From assembly GCA_947496235.1 (NCBI GenBank), contig CANMCE010000006.1, forward strand, positions 1 through 64,000: a DNA stretch of 64,000 nt, read 5' to 3'. The notes under the pieces are model-generated. The model saw only the letters and a program-made list of their open reading frames with translations. It did no database searches and was not told where the DNA came from. Positions 28,013 to 37,236 of this stretch are shown here, piece by piece (positions within the stretch are counted from its first letter, which is position 1; each line of letters opens with the position of its first letter). Made by a program: the position numbers and the translations under genes. Source of the DNA: an uncultured Glaciecola sp. (GTDB lineage: Bacteria; Pseudomonadota; Gammaproteobacteria; Enterobacterales; Alteromonadaceae).

Positions 28013-28638
28013 CTAGTGCGTTAAAAAATCGTTTGGTAGGTACAATCATTGTCGTCGCTTTGGTTGTAATTTTGTTGCCTGAATTGCTAGATGGCGAAAA
28101 GCAGGTAAACAATCAAGCATTTTTAGATGTGCCTGAAATGCCGCCTGAGAAAACCATTGATGAGGTCGAAAAACTAGATGTTGAAACTATCAAAAGTGTA
28201 GCGACTCGGCCAATGGAAATCGTTGATGAAGAACCTGTAGATGATGTATATGCGCCGGATTCAGAACCAACCGATGGCGCGGCATCAGCTGAAAACCTAA
28301 AGGATCCAGAGGCCAATACAGAGATAATACAAGCCACAGAATCAACAACCGAGCAAGTCACTGAACCTGAGCCGGAAATTCAAGTCCAAGATTCTGGTTG
28401 GGTGGTGCAACTGGGTAGCTTTAGCAATCAGGCAAATGTGAAAAAACTCATTAGAACCCTAACCAATGCTGGCTACAGAGTCTATAGCCGTCCCATAGAA
28501 ACTAAGGTAGGTAAACTTACTAAAGTCTTTGTTGGGCCTGAGTTAGAAAGATCAGAGTTAGAAAAAGCCATACCTCATTTAAAGGAATTAACCGGATTAA
28601 CCGGAAAAATTACTGAATTTGAAGTTAGCGCTCAGTAA
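28009..28638 (+). CDS. dedD: SPOR-domain cell-division protein (DedD)
   Basis: Single-pass inner-membrane protein. A short cytoplasmic tail and one membrane helix (about 8-26, LVGTIIVVALVVILLPELL) are followed by an acidic Pro/Glu-rich linker (about 35-125) and a C-terminal SPOR domain (about 130-209, SGWVVQLGSFSNQANVKKLI) that binds denuded septal peptidoglycan. The folC-dedD-cvpA order is that of E. coli. Sequence identity is likely confined to the helix and the SPOR domain. Confidence 0.88.
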   Translation: MTSALKNRLVGTIIVVALVVILLPELLDGEKQVNNQAFLDVPEMPPEKTIDEVEKLDVETIKSVATRPMEIVDEEPVDDVYAPDSEPTDGAASAENLKDPEANTEIIQATESTTEQVTEPEPEIQVQDSGWVVQLGSFSNQANVKKLIRTLTNAGYRVYSRPIETKVGKLTKVFVGPELERSELEKAIPHLKELTGLTGKITEFEVSAQ

Positions 28639-28713
28639 TCTTATTTGGTAAACTTCGCGCCAGTTTAAGCGAGTTCGCTTTTAACAGCGTCATCTTTTGG
28701 AATCGATTAAAAA

Positions 28714-29199
28714 ATGAATTGGTTTGATTTTACGATATTAGCCATAATTGGCTTGTCCGCAGTAATCAGTATCGTAAGAGGATTTATTAAGGAAGCTGTA
28801 TCCCTTGTCATATGGGTCAGTGCATTTTTTATCGCAAAGCAATTCTATCCTCAATTAGCCGTTTATCTTACAAATTTCGATGATGTTTTGATTAGAAACG
28901 GGGTTGCAATTGCACTGTTATTTGTGGGAACCCTAATTGCAGGTGCGCTGATAAATTACATTATTTCACAGTTAGTTAAAGCCACAGGACTTACCGGCAC
29001 GGATAGAGCTTTAGGCGCCGTTTTTGGTGCATTGAGAGGTGTACTTATCGTCAGTGCAGCCTTGTTCTTCCTTGACACTTTTACTGGTGCTGCAGAAGCT
29101 CAATGGTGGAAGTCTTCAGTACTAGTTCCTGAATTTGGTTTTATAATTGAATGGTTTTTTGAATTTGTGAAGCAAAGCTCAAGCTTTGTGACACCTTAG
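28714..29199 (+). CDS. cvpA: Colicin V production family membrane protein
   Basis: Inner-membrane protein of 161 residues with four hydrophobic segments (about 5-22, 24-46, 63-90, 102-120) and the family motif TGTDRALGAVFGALRGVLIV. CvpA is needed for colicin V export in E. coli and for envelope stress tolerance; its molecular role is unsettled. It lies 15 bp upstream of purF, the usual pairing. A short dyad AAGCGA-gt-TCGCTT lies at 28667-28680 upstream; it does not match the PurR box. Confidence 0.92.
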   Translation: MNWFDFTILAIIGLSAVISIVRGFIKEAVSLVIWVSAFFIAKQFYPQLAVYLTNFDDVLIRNGVAIALLFVGTLIAGALINYIISQLVKATGLTGTDRALGAVFGALRGVLIVSAALFFLDTFTGAAEAQWWKSSVLVPEFGFIIEWFFEFVKQSSSFVTP

Positions 29200-29214
29200 C
29201 TATAGGTTAATTCT

Positions 29215-30735
29215 ATGTGTGGTATTGTTGGTATAGTCAGTAAAGAGCCGGTTGCTCAAGCACTTTACGATGCTCTTATTGTTCTACAACATCGAGGCCA
29301 AGATGCAGCTGGTATAATGACCATCGAAAACAATATGTTTAATTTGCGTAAGGCAAATGGATTGGTGCGTGATGTTTTCCATACACGCCACATGAAACGG
29401 CTAACCGGTAACATCGGCATAGGTCATTGCCGATATCCAACCGCAGGTTCATCCAGTTCTGCAGAAGCGCAACCATTTTATGTAAACTCTCCATACGGCA
29501 TTGCTTTTGCGCATAATGGTAATTTAACCAATGCTTATGAGCTACAAGACGAAGTGTTTAAAATAGCTCGTCGTCATATTAATACAACTTCTGATTCAGA
29601 GTTGTTATTAAACATCTTTGCTCACGAATTACAAAGCAATGCAGCCTTAAAAATTGAACCGGATGATATATTTGATGCCGTCAAAAAGGTTCACAAGAAA
29701 ATTAGAGGTGCTTATGCCATAGTGGCTGCAATCATTGGCCATGGCTTGGTGGCCTTTCGGGACCCACATGGTATTCGTCCATTAGTACTAGGCAAACGTC
29801 ACACTGAGAATGGTGACGAATATATGGTTGCTTCTGAGAGCGTTGCCTTAGACATTGTTGGTTTTAAGTTTATTCGAGATTTGGCGCCTGGAGAAGCTGT
29901 ATATATCACAGAAGAGGGTAAGTTATACACCCGTCAATGCGCTGAAAATCCTGTATGTAACCCATGTATTTTTGAGTTTGTTTATTTTGCCCGTCCTGAT
30001 TCTTTTATCGATGGTGTGTCTGTTTATGCATCTCGTGTCAATATGGGCCGAATGCTAGGTGAGAAAATTAAACGAGAATGGGCGGATCTTGATATAGACG
30101 TTGTTATACCGATACCAGAAACTTCTATGGATGTAGCTCTGCAAATTGCAACAACTCTAGGCTTACCATACCGTCAAGGGTTTGTGAAAAACCGCTACAT
30201 CGGCAGAACATTTATCATGCCAGGGCAAAAAATGCGTCGTAAATCAGTTAGACGTAAGCTAAATGCAATTTCTTCTGAATTTAAAGGCAAGAATGTATTA
30301 TTGGTGGATGATTCAATAGTACGGGGTACAACGTCAGAACAAATTATTGAAATGGCGAGAGAGTCTGGTGCGAAGAAAGTGTATTTTGCATCCGCAGCCC
30401 CTGAAATTCGATTCCCGAATGTATATGGCATTGATATGCCTTCGGCGGTAGAGCTTATTGCCTATGGTCGTGAAGCCGATCAAATAAGAGATTGTATTAA
30501 AGCCGATGGATTAATTTTCCAAGACTTAGATGATTTAACCCAAGCAGTTGCAATAGAGAACGAAAATATCACTAAGTTCGAAACATCTGTATTTGATGGT
30601 AATTACGTGACTGGAGATGTAGATCAAAGCTATTTAGAGAAAATTGATAAGGCGAGGGGAGAAGCCACTAAGAAAATCCCGCGAAAACAAGCCGAGTTGA
30701 CGAATCTAGAAATGTACAATATGGATAACGACTAA
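29215..30735 (+). CDS. purF: Amidophosphoribosyltransferase
   Basis: First step of purine synthesis: PRPP plus glutamine gives phosphoribosylamine. The N-terminal Ntn-hydrolase glutaminase has the nucleophile Cys2 in MCGIVGIVS, with [12 protein letters not shown] and AHNGNLTNA. The C-terminal phosphoribosyltransferase has the PRPP loop [14 protein letters not shown]. 506 residues, no propeptide, and no iron-sulfur ligands, like the E. coli enzyme. Last gene of the plus-strand run; a strong terminator follows. Confidence 0.97.
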   Translation: MCGIVGIVSKEPVAQALYDALIVLQHRGQDAAGIMTIENNMFNLRKANGLVRDVFHTRHMKRLTGNIGIGHCRYPTAGSSSSAEAQPFYVNSPYGIAFAHNGNLTNAYELQDEVFKIARRHINTTSDSELLLNIFAHELQSNAALKIEPDDIFDAVKKVHKKIRGAYAIVAAIIGHGLVAFRDPHGIRPLVLGKRHTENGDEYMVASESVALDIVGFKFIRDLAPGEAVYITEEGKLYTRQCAENPVCNPCIFEFVYFARPDSFIDGVSVYASRVNMGRMLGEKIKREWADLDIDVVIPIPETSMDVALQIATTLGLPYRQGFVKNRYIGRTFIMPGQKMRRKSVRRKLNAISSEFKGKNVLLVDDSIVRGTTSEQIIEMARESGAKKVYFASAAPEIRFPNVYGIDMPSAVELIAYGREADQIRDCIKADGLIFQDLDDLTQAVAIENENITKFETSVFDGNYVTGDVDQSYLEKIDKARGEATKKIPRKQAELTNLEMYNMDND

Positions 30736-30759
30736 GTCGTTTTATATGATTTAAAAACA

Positions 30760-30790
30760 AAAAAGCATCCACATTTGTGGATGCTTTTTT
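30760..30790. terminator. Bidirectional terminator between purF and the Yip1-family gene
   Basis: Stem GCATCCACA/TGTGGATGC (30765-30773 and 30776-30784) flanked by an A-run on the left and six T on the right, so it can end transcription in both directions. Confidence 0.85.
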
Positions 30791-30800
30791 GTTTCGTAAA

Positions 30801-31406
30801 TTACATGTGCTGTGGACCCAAGCCCATACTCCACAAGATTACCGAAGCAGCCATTAAGATAACCATCAACACTAAGCCACAAGTGACCACTGAACTAGAA
30901 AAGATAAAGCCCTTTTCTTCAGGGATATGCAACATTATTGGTACGCCGGTATAAAGCAGATATATTGAATAGGAAAGACCAACCAATACTACCATCATTA
31001 AGAACCAAAGCTCAGGATAGAAAGCACCAAAACCCGCCATAAACAATGGAGTTGCAGTGTAAGCAGCTAGTTCTAGACTTTGGGTATAATTTGGTTCTGC
31101 TTGAAACGATTTGGCCATTTCGTGAATTAGCACAGCTAATGCTACCACGCCAAATATCAATCCAAAGTACATTGCCACAGACATGGCCAATGCGCTTTGG
31201 GTGGTTAATTTTAAGGTTTCCGCTGTAGCGCCAGCGCCTATGTCCCAGCCAATAGTGGTGGAAGCATAGTAAGCCATACCTGCGGGAATTAATGAAATAA
31301 TAAGAATATGACTTAATGCATAAAAATAACTTTCATGTTTTTTGTCAATAGATTTCCATTCTTCTTTTGGTTGGGTATAGATCCCGAATAGATGGTTTAG
31401 AATCAC
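30801..31406 (-). CDS. Yip1-family integral membrane protein
   Basis: Predicted inner-membrane protein of the PF04893 (Yip1) type, with five hydrophobic segments after a short hydrophilic N terminus that contains GIYTQPKEEWKSID. I chose the GTG at 31406 because AGGAG lies 8 nt before it; the frame continues upstream to an ATG at 31445, adding 13 residues without an evident ribosome site. Function unknown in bacteria. It is a single gene between two terminator-bearing or divergent regions. Confidence 0.75.
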   Translation of the reverse strand: MILNHLFGIYTQPKEEWKSIDKKHESYFYALSHILIISLIPAGMAYYASTTIGWDIGAGATAETLKLTTQSALAMSVAMYFGLIFGVVALAVLIHEMAKSFQAEPNYTQSLELAAYTATPLFMAGFGAFYPELWFLMMVVLVGLSYSIYLLYTGVPIMLHIPEEKGFIFSSSVVTCGLVLMVILMAASVILWSMGLGPQHM

Positions 31407-31693
31407 GACGATTGCTCCTGAATAACGCGCTACATCAGCGCACAAAACTGACTTGGATGGCTCATTTCAAGAGCAACTACCAAGTAACCCCAAACACCAC
31501 AGAGTGGTTACATTTCGAATATAGGGCATTAACAAACAATTAACAAGGGCTTAATCGCAAAAAAAATGCACATTTTTTGATTAATTTATGACATTTAGGC
31601 TAATAACCTAATTTAGAAATTTGCATATTTTAGTAAAAGAATCTTTATTTTTAGCAGATAAAAATAGTAGACAAATATTTACGGAAAATTCAG

Positions 31694-32560
31694 ATGTATC
31701 AAATCTCGCAATTGCACATTGATATAGCACGAAATGCCACTGACGATTTTAATTTGTTTCATGATAGGTATCGATGGCAATGGGTTAAAGACAATCCATT
31801 TAATGGTCCAATAGCCTTGGGTTTTCAGCTGGGCTTGTTTATAGAAAGCCAGATCAAAAGTGTGCCAGACCACAAAAACATCTTTTTGCCTTTCACCACT
31901 TATGAATTTAACTTTGCTAACCCTGTACGAGTAGATGATGTTATTCATGTTGAGCTGAAAAAGTCGCGAGAATCTGAGACTGAACAAGGTAAAATGATAT
32001 CTCAGCGTGTATGTTTAAAAGTAAACGGAAAGCCTGCAATAATTGGATTTAAACGCGACAGTGAATATTCGCCTTTGCCAAACAATTTTGAAAGCTATAC
32101 ACCTGAAAAATTATCTGAATACAAAGATAGAACCTTTATTCAGGACAATGTTTTTTTAAAGCGAAAATGGATGATAGTGGGGAATGCTAAGAACTTTTTA
32201 TTAAGTACCCATGCTGACCAAACCATTTTTATTGATGAATTTGCAGACAAAGTAGATTTTCCTCAGATGTATCCATTGTCATTAATTTCATCTGCTTTAT
32301 TAGAAAGAGCACAAGCGATAAATCACGATCTAATCGCTAATCCTCAAATTTATGTTAGCCATCATTTGTGCATCGATAATATTCAATTGGCAAAATTACG
32401 CAGTAATGATTGTTTGCAAATGCTAGTAAAGCAAGTATCAGGTGACAATACGGAACAAAGTTGTTTACAGGTGTGTGGGTGGGTTAATCAAGAACAGCCT
32501 TTATTTATAGCCGAATTGAAACTAGCCTCGTTACAAATGATTTTGAAACCTCAAGCGTGA
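31694..32560 (+). CDS. Double-hotdog MaoC-like protein of unknown substrate
   Basis: 288 residues. The N-terminal half resembles MaoC-type (R)-enoyl hydratases: ATDDFNLFHD carries the D18...H23 spacing (D-F-N-x-x-H) of the catalytic Asp-His pair, and a later strand has FNFANPVRVDDVIHVEL. The C-terminal half (about 140-288) looks like a second, degenerate hotdog without the signature. I infer a thioester hydratase/dehydratase or acyl-binding role in the cytoplasm, with no known substrate. Upstream 31447-31693 is AT-rich with no other gene. It is convergent with miaE, 3 bp apart. Confidence 0.6.
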   Translation: MYQISQLHIDIARNATDDFNLFHDRYRWQWVKDNPFNGPIALGFQLGLFIESQIKSVPDHKNIFLPFTTYEFNFANPVRVDDVIHVELKKSRESETEQGKMISQRVCLKVNGKPAIIGFKRDSEYSPLPNNFESYTPEKLSEYKDRTFIQDNVFLKRKWMIVGNAKNFLLSTHADQTIFIDEFADKVDFPQMYPLSLISSALLERAQAINHDLIANPQIYVSHHLCIDNIQLAKLRSNDCLQMLVKQVSGDNTEQSCLQVCGWVNQEQPLFIAELKLASLQMILKPQA

Positions 32561-32563
32561 TTT

Positions 32564-33328
32564 TCAGGCGAATCCTGCTTCTGGCAATCCGCTATGAAAT
32601 TTAAAATCGGTATCAACAGAGGTAATCAATTCTGCTTCAACATCGGCGAAATATGCCACTCGGTCACTTATGTCTTTTTGTACTATCTGTTGCGCAAGGG
32701 CTAGGTAGTCTTGGTAATGTCTTGCTTCTGATCGTAACAATGAAATATAAAAATCACTTAATCGTTTATCTACGTGAGGCGCTAATGCCGCAAAACGTTC
32801 ACAAGATCTAGCCTCAATAAAAGCCCCACAGATCAATTTATCAATCAGTGCGTCTGGCTCATAGGTTTTAACGTGTTTCAACATACCTCTAGCATAACGA
32901 CTAGAACCAACGGATTCGTATGGAATATCGTATTCTTGCATGATCTCTAGCACTTGGTAAAAGTGATGCAGTTCTTCTTTGATCAACAATACCATTTTGT
33001 TAATTAAGTCTTGGCTATAGGGCGTGCCGGATTTGGGTAACATGGACTTGGTTAATTTTTCATGTTGCGCTAATTCACGCCAATCACCTATTTTACGATA
33101 GGCAAAGTCTTCAAAAGGTTTTAGCCAGGCCAACAAGGCGTTTCCACTCTCTTCATCCACCGCATACTTTCGAATTAAATACATGGCCGATTGTGCGGCT
33201 TTTAATTCACATATTAGATGATCAATTAAAATTGTAGGAAGGTTTTCTTTTCTGGCGGCTTGAGCTACCCATGCGTCTGGGGTTTTGCATTTTAAAAATT
33301 GATGAATAGGCGCAAGTAAAGCTTCCAA
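32564..33328 (-). CDS. miaE: tRNA-(ms2io6A) hydroxylase
   Basis: Non-haem di-iron monooxygenase that hydroxylates the isopentenyl group of ms2i6A37 in tRNAs to ms2io6A. Ferritin-like four-helix bundle of 254 residues with carboxylate/His ligands in KEELHHFYQ, EARSCERF and SEARHYQDY, and an earlier Glu in LICELKAAQSA. The substrate-forming enzyme MiaB is encoded at 55415-56842, so the last two steps of this modification are both in the window. The reaction needs O2, which implies aerobic growth. Confidence 0.9.
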   Translation of the reverse strand: MEALLAPIHQFLKCKTPDAWVAQAARKENLPTILIDHLICELKAAQSAMYLIRKYAVDEESGNALLAWLKPFEDFAYRKIGDWRELAQHEKLTKSMLPKSGTPYSQDLINKMVLLIKEELHHFYQVLEIMQEYDIPYESVGSSRYARGMLKHVKTYEPDALIDKLICGAFIEARSCERFAALAPHVDKRLSDFYISLLRSEARHYQDYLALAQQIVQKDISDRVAYFADVEAELITSVDTDFKFHSGLPEAGFA

Positions 33329-33443
33329 ACTAAGTGACCCTTAACAATGTTATTGGTTTAAAAAATTAGGCAATAGCAAAAACGAGATTATTCTATCAAT
33401 TTGCTGCTTTAGAAGCGATCCTTAAGGGAAATTTACTTGCAGT

Positions 33444-33477
33444 ACCTAACCATCAATTCATGACTTGATGGTTAGGT
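33444..33477. terminator. Long 3' hairpin downstream of the GH28 gene
   Basis: Perfect 13-bp stem ACCTAACCATCAA/TTGATGGTTAGGT with an 8-nt loop, 14 bp beyond the stop of the GH28 gene. No T-tract follows on either strand, so it may be a rho-independent-like or mRNA-stabilising 3' structure. Confidence 0.5.
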
Positions 33478-33491
33478 TAACAGCTTGCTGA

Positions 33492-34907
33492 TTACTCTTT
33501 AATCGCTTTCCAATTTAACGTGCCGGACAGTATTTGCGGATCTCTGCCAGAGCCTTCTGGAGCACCTATGGTGACGCTTTCAAATTGAATGTTTTCTGCG
33601 TTTTCAACATCAAACAATCTTTGTGCTTGTTGAATAGAAACATTTTTAAATAAAACGTTTTTAAGCGGCGATGAAGCTGGCGCATGCATATCCCAGACTA
33701 GGCCAATGTTTTTCGCCGTGATGTTTTCAAACACTATGTCTTGGTAGGTTGCTGGAAAATTACCGCCGAGCTGGCTAGGGTAGTTCAGTTGGAACCAGAA
33801 TAAGGTATCAAAAGATTCTACCTTAGCATTACGGATTCTTATCATTTCAACTAAGCCGCCTCTGTCCAAATTACTTTTTAGGCGAAAAGCTGCTGAGCCA
33901 GAGTGCATCACATTGTCTGTGAAAAATACCCGTTTAATACCACCAGACATTTCTGAGCCTAGCCCTATGCCGTCTTCACCTCCCATATCATTATTTCTAA
34001 CCAGAATATCGGTACTAGGAATACCAATTTCTCGACCATCCGCATCACGTCCAGATTTCACAACGACAGCATCATCTCCGGTACGAAAGAAATTATTTTC
34101 AACCAACACAAAACTACTGGACTCTATATCTAAACCATCATTGTTGGGGTTGTGACTGTCCACTTTGATGCCGCGCACCGTAGCATGTTGGGTATAAACT
34201 AGATGATTAACCCAGAACGCAGAATTTTTGGCTGTATAGTCTTCTAAGAGAACGCGTTTACCATGGAATATTTGAATTAGGGGAGGGCGTAAATAATGGC
34301 CTTCACCAAACTGTCTTTGGCTAACAGGTACTAAATCAAAGCCCATTTTTCTTATTTTATAAACGTCTTCGTTTTGTTTTTTGTACCAAGGAATAAATTC
34401 GCTGTCTTTATTTCCGTCAATAATACCTTTGCCCGTTATGGCAACATCAGTCACATTATTACCATAGATCTTAGGACTATAAGTAAAAACTTCGGTGCCT
34501 TCCCATCGGGTTTTCACCACAGGTAAATAATGCTTTGCTTGAGTTGAAAATAAAAGCCTGGCGCCTTCACTGACATGCAGATTTACTTTACTTAATAAAT
34601 TTACAGGTCCCTTACTTAGCCACTCACCTTGAGGAATAATAACCTTGCCACCCCCCGCCTTATTTGCAGCTTTAATTGCGTTGTTTATAGCTTCGGAAGC
34701 GTCGGCTGGACTGGTTTTTGCGCCAAAGTCCACAATTGAAAATTGTTGTTCTGGAATTTTGGGTAGTTGTATTTGTTGTTCAATTATTGAAGCCTGTTTC
34801 CAATCATCATCCATAGACGATTTATTGGCGTGTGAGCTAAAAGCAAATTGAATTGTGAACAATAAAATAAAAAGTTGTGACGATTTGGAACTAAATAAGC
34901 GATTCAT
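33492..34907 (-). CDS. GH28-family (polygalacturonase-like) exported protein
   Basis: Right-handed beta-helix protein of 471 residues with a signal peptide (about 1-27, FILLFTIQFAFSSHA). The N terminus has the usual pectate-type start SIVDFGAKTSPADASEAINNAI. GH28 catalytic motifs are NNDGLDIE (Asp) and GDDAVVVKSG (two Asp), and RLKS replaces the RIK motif. The third motif, GHG in normal GH28, reads GGEDGIGLGSEMSGG, so the conserved His is missing. The end GSEMSGGI is typical of exo-acting members. It probably acts on pectin-like or other galacturonan-containing polysaccharide, but with altered catalysis. It is a single gene with its own repressor-type operator and no pectin cluster around it. 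Confidence 0.82.
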   Translation of the reverse strand: MNRLFSSKSSQLFILLFTIQFAFSSHANKSSMDDDWKQASIIEQQIQLPKIPEQQFSIVDFGAKTSPADASEAINNAIKAANKAGGGKVIIPQGEWLSKGPVNLLSKVNLHVSEGARLLFSTQAKHYLPVVKTRWEGTEVFTYSPKIYGNNVTDVAITGKGIIDGNKDSEFIPWYKKQNEDVYKIRKMGFDLVPVSQRQFGEGHYLRPPLIQIFHGKRVLLEDYTAKNSAFWVNHLVYTQHATVRGIKVDSHNPNNDGLDIESSSFVLVENNFFRTGDDAVVVKSGRDADGREIGIPSTDILVRNNDMGGEDGIGLGSEMSGGIKRVFFTDNVMHSGSAAFRLKSNLDRGGLVEMIRIRNAKVESFDTLFWFQLNYPSQLGGNFPATYQDIVFENITAKNIGLVWDMHAPASSPLKNVLFKNVSIQQAQRLFDVENAENIQFESVTIGAPEGSGRDPQILSGTLNWKAIKE

Positions 34908-34925
34908 TTATGCATCCTAAAATAT

Positions 34926-34941
34926 ATGCTACCGGTGGCAT
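34926..34941 (-). promoter_or_regulatory. Candidate LacI-family operator upstream of the GH28 gene
   Basis: Near-perfect 16-bp palindrome ATGCCACCGGTAGCAT (minus strand), with only one symmetric pair of positions off. The central ACCGGT is the hallmark of many LacI-family sugar-regulator sites. It overlaps the end of the -10 and the expected +1 of the promoter at 34940-34968, a position that fits repression. The regulator is not in the window. Confidence 0.65.
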
Positions 34942-34968
34942 AATGAATATTTAAGGTTATTTTGTCAA
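34940..34968 (-). promoter_or_regulatory. Promoter of the GH28 gene
   Basis: On the minus strand TTGACA (34968-34963), a 17-bp spacer and CATTAT (34945-34940). The start codon is 33 bp downstream, preceded by AGGA at 7 nt. Confidence 0.7.
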
Positions 34969-35061
34969 ATCTAGGTTAACAAAATTATCGAAATATATTT
35001 ACAAATAAGATAGGTAATTTTGTTTAAGAGGAGAAGGGGGTATTTACAAAAGGCAGGTCAT

Positions 35062-35089
35062 ACAGTGCCCCAAATATGAGGGACACTGT
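35062..35089. terminator. Imperfect 3' hairpin after the chemoreceptor gene
   Basis: ACAGTG-c-CCC pairs with GGG-a-CACTGT around an 8-nt loop, 18 bp past the stop codon of the chemoreceptor gene. There is no clear T-tract directly after it on the minus strand. Possible transcript 3' end. Confidence 0.35.
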
Positions 35090-35106
35090 AATTAACAAAT
35101 GAATAT

Positions 35107-37029
35107 TTAAAACTTAAATGACTGTAGGCGACCACGTAATTGCGCTACAAGTTGACTCACTTCTGAGCAATTTGCAACGAACTCTTCTGAGTGATTACGG
35201 GTTTGCTGTCCAATACTTTCAATCTCTTCAATGTTCTGATTAACTTTTTGCGAGACATCACTTTGCTGTGCAGCCATAGCTGCATTCTTTTCGTTTAACT
35301 TGGTAATGTCAGCTACAGAACGCAATGCTTCCTGTAAGGTTTGTCCTGCTTTCTTAGTCGTTTTTACGGTTTCTTCTATTCTATCTTTATTTGAATGCAT
35401 CTTGGTTGACGCCGTTCTGCTACCGCTTTGCAAAGTGTCTATCATCTTACGAATTTCTTCAGTAGAGGTTTGTGTGCGGCTTGCTAGGGACCTTACTTCG
35501 TCGGCAACAACTGCGAAACCTCTGCCTTGTTCGCCGGCTCTTGCAGCTTCTATAGCAGCATTCAACGCTAGCAAGTTAGTTTGTTCGGCAATATTGCGAA
35601 TAACCTCTAGTACGCTACTGATAGCTTCACTGGCATCAGCTAAATTGGTCACTACGGCAACGGTGTCATCAATATCAGCCGCTTGTTTTTCAATTTCAGA
35701 AATGGTGTTGTTAAGTGCTTGAACACTATCATTCGTGTGAATATCGGCAGTTTTTGCTGAAGAATCTGCTTCTGAAGCATTGGCTGACACGGCTTTCGCA
35801 TTTTCTTTTAGGATTGAAATGCTATTCATCATACTTGCTGTTTTTTCACTTAACTGCAATGATGACTGATTAGACATTTGCGCTGAAGATTGCAACGAAG
35901 ACGCATGGGTTTGTAATTTTTCACTTAAAATATCAACCTGGCGCATTGTATCTTGCAATCTTTCTATCAACTTATTAAATCCAGCGCCCATTCGGCCAAA
36001 TTCATCCTCTGCTTTAATATCAAAGCGTTTGGTTAGATCCGCTTCGTCACCAGCCAAGGTATTAACTGCCGAAATATATTCGTTGAGGGGCTTGCTGACT
36101 AATTTATGGATCAGTACGTAGACCAATCCAATCGCTGCTGCCCCAACAAGAATGATTTTTAACACTTGCATGAAAATAGACTGGGTTAACATTGAATGAA
36201 TATCGTCGTTATCTGTAACCAGCACAAGTTCGTAATTCCAAGATTCGAAAGGGATGATATTCACAGTGTATTGATCCGTTTTAGAATCCATCGCCTTGGA
36301 GACTGAATCAGCGGTTACATGTTCAGAATGCAGGCGGACATTTCCTTTGCTATCTCTTAAAGCAACAAAACCGTTTTCTAAAATTCGGCTTTTACTTATG
36401 GCTTGTTCTAACACTTTTAAATCAGCTGAGTAGCCAACGTACCAAATTCCAATGGTTTGTTGTTGGCTGTTCTTCATTGGTTCATAGGCCGTAAGGTAGG
36501 GACTACCCAAAATATCAACTTGCCCATAATAGGCTTTGCCATCGTTGATTTTTGCAATGGCTTTTCCGCTTGGTGCCAGTTTTGTACCTATTGCTCGTTT
36601 GCCATTTTTTATTACGTTGGTGGAGATGCGAATATAATCATCGCCTTTTTTACTGAACAGGGTCGCAGTGCCACCCATGACTTGGGTCAAACCGTCCACT
36701 AAGGCAAAGTTATTTGCTTGCTCTTGGCCTCCAATTAGTAATTGATTGGCGTCAGTGCCATTCACATTGACTGATCCAGCAAGTGTTGCTTCTCCCATAT
36801 TTCTCCCTCTTTCAAGAAGGAGTTTCATGCTACTTTTTACGCGTTCCTGCATAAGACCATCAGTTACCGCTAAAATATCGAATAACTGGTTAGCCATAAT
36901 TTCCTTTCTTTCGGTAACTGCTAGCTTGGTCTCTTTATATGACTCATAGGCGCCATAAATAGAAAAAATACAAGTTAACAGAATGACGACACTAGCCGTT
37001 ACGTACAGAAATTTTTTTTGAATGCCCAT
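35107..37029 (-). CDS. Methyl-accepting chemotaxis protein (Cache sensor)
   Basis: Transmembrane chemoreceptor of 640 residues. First membrane helix about 8-28; periplasmic double-Cache-like (Cache_3-Cache_2) sensor about 35-280 with [14 protein letters not shown] and [12 protein letters not shown]; second helix about 288-312; HAMP about 313-367; and the cytoplasmic signalling hairpin with the conserved tip [19 protein letters not shown]. It ends LQSFKF with no NWETF-type CheR/CheB tether. A sigma-28 promoter lies directly upstream, tying it to the flagellar regulon. Ligand unknown; the nearest neighbour is the GH28 gene on the same strand. Confidence 0.92.
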   Translation of the reverse strand: MGIQKKFLYVTASVVILLTCIFSIYGAYESYKETKLAVTERKEIMANQLFDILAVTDGLMQERVKSSMKLLLERGRNMGEATLAGSVNVNGTDANQLLIGGQEQANNFALVDGLTQVMGGTATLFSKKGDDYIRISTNVIKNGKRAIGTKLAPSGKAIAKINDGKAYYGQVDILGSPYLTAYEPMKNSQQQTIGIWYVGYSADLKVLEQAISKSRILENGFVALRDSKGNVRLHSEHVTADSVSKAMDSKTDQYTVNIIPFESWNYELVLVTDNDDIHSMLTQSIFMQVLKIILVGAAAIGLVYVLIHKLVSKPLNEYISAVNTLAGDEADLTKRFDIKAEDEFGRMGAGFNKLIERLQDTMRQVDILSEKLQTHASSLQSSAQMSNQSSLQLSEKTASMMNSISILKENAKAVSANASEADSSAKTADIHTNDSVQALNNTISEIEKQAADIDDTVAVVTNLADASEAISSVLEVIRNIAEQTNLLALNAAIEAARAGEQGRGFAVVADEVRSLASRTQTSTEEIRKMIDTLQSGSRTASTKMHSNKDRIEETVKTTKKAGQTLQEALRSVADITKLNEKNAAMAAQQSDVSQKVNQNIEEIESIGQQTRNHSEEFVANCSEVSQLVAQLRGRLQSFKF

Positions 37030-37060
37030 TTTTCTCTGCCTTAAGGAAAGGATTATGTTG

Positions 37061-37087
37061 TTATCGGCAGATGTAGACTTTTGGTTA
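37061..37087 (-). promoter_or_regulatory. Sigma-28 (FliA) promoter of the chemoreceptor gene
   Basis: On the minus strand a perfect GCCGATAA -10 (37068-37061) is preceded after 15 bp by TAAC (37087-37084), against the consensus TAAA-N15-GCCGATAA. The chemoreceptor start is 31 bp downstream. A flagellar-class promoter in front of a chemoreceptor is the expected pairing. Confidence 0.8.
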
Positions 37088-37236
37088 CTCTATATACTAA
37101 AAAAAATAATACTTAAATTTACACTAAATAAAAATCATAAACATTTTTCTGTTAATGAAAATAAAACTATGTATTTGTTATAGATTTTAACTAACGCATG
37201 TTGATGGTAAATTTAGCTTTGTTGGTAGGATATGTG

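Noticed and set aside
28667-28680. PurR operator before cvpA-purF
   Set aside because: The palindrome AAGCGAGTTCGCTT does not have the ACGCAAACGTTTGCGT pattern of PurR sites.
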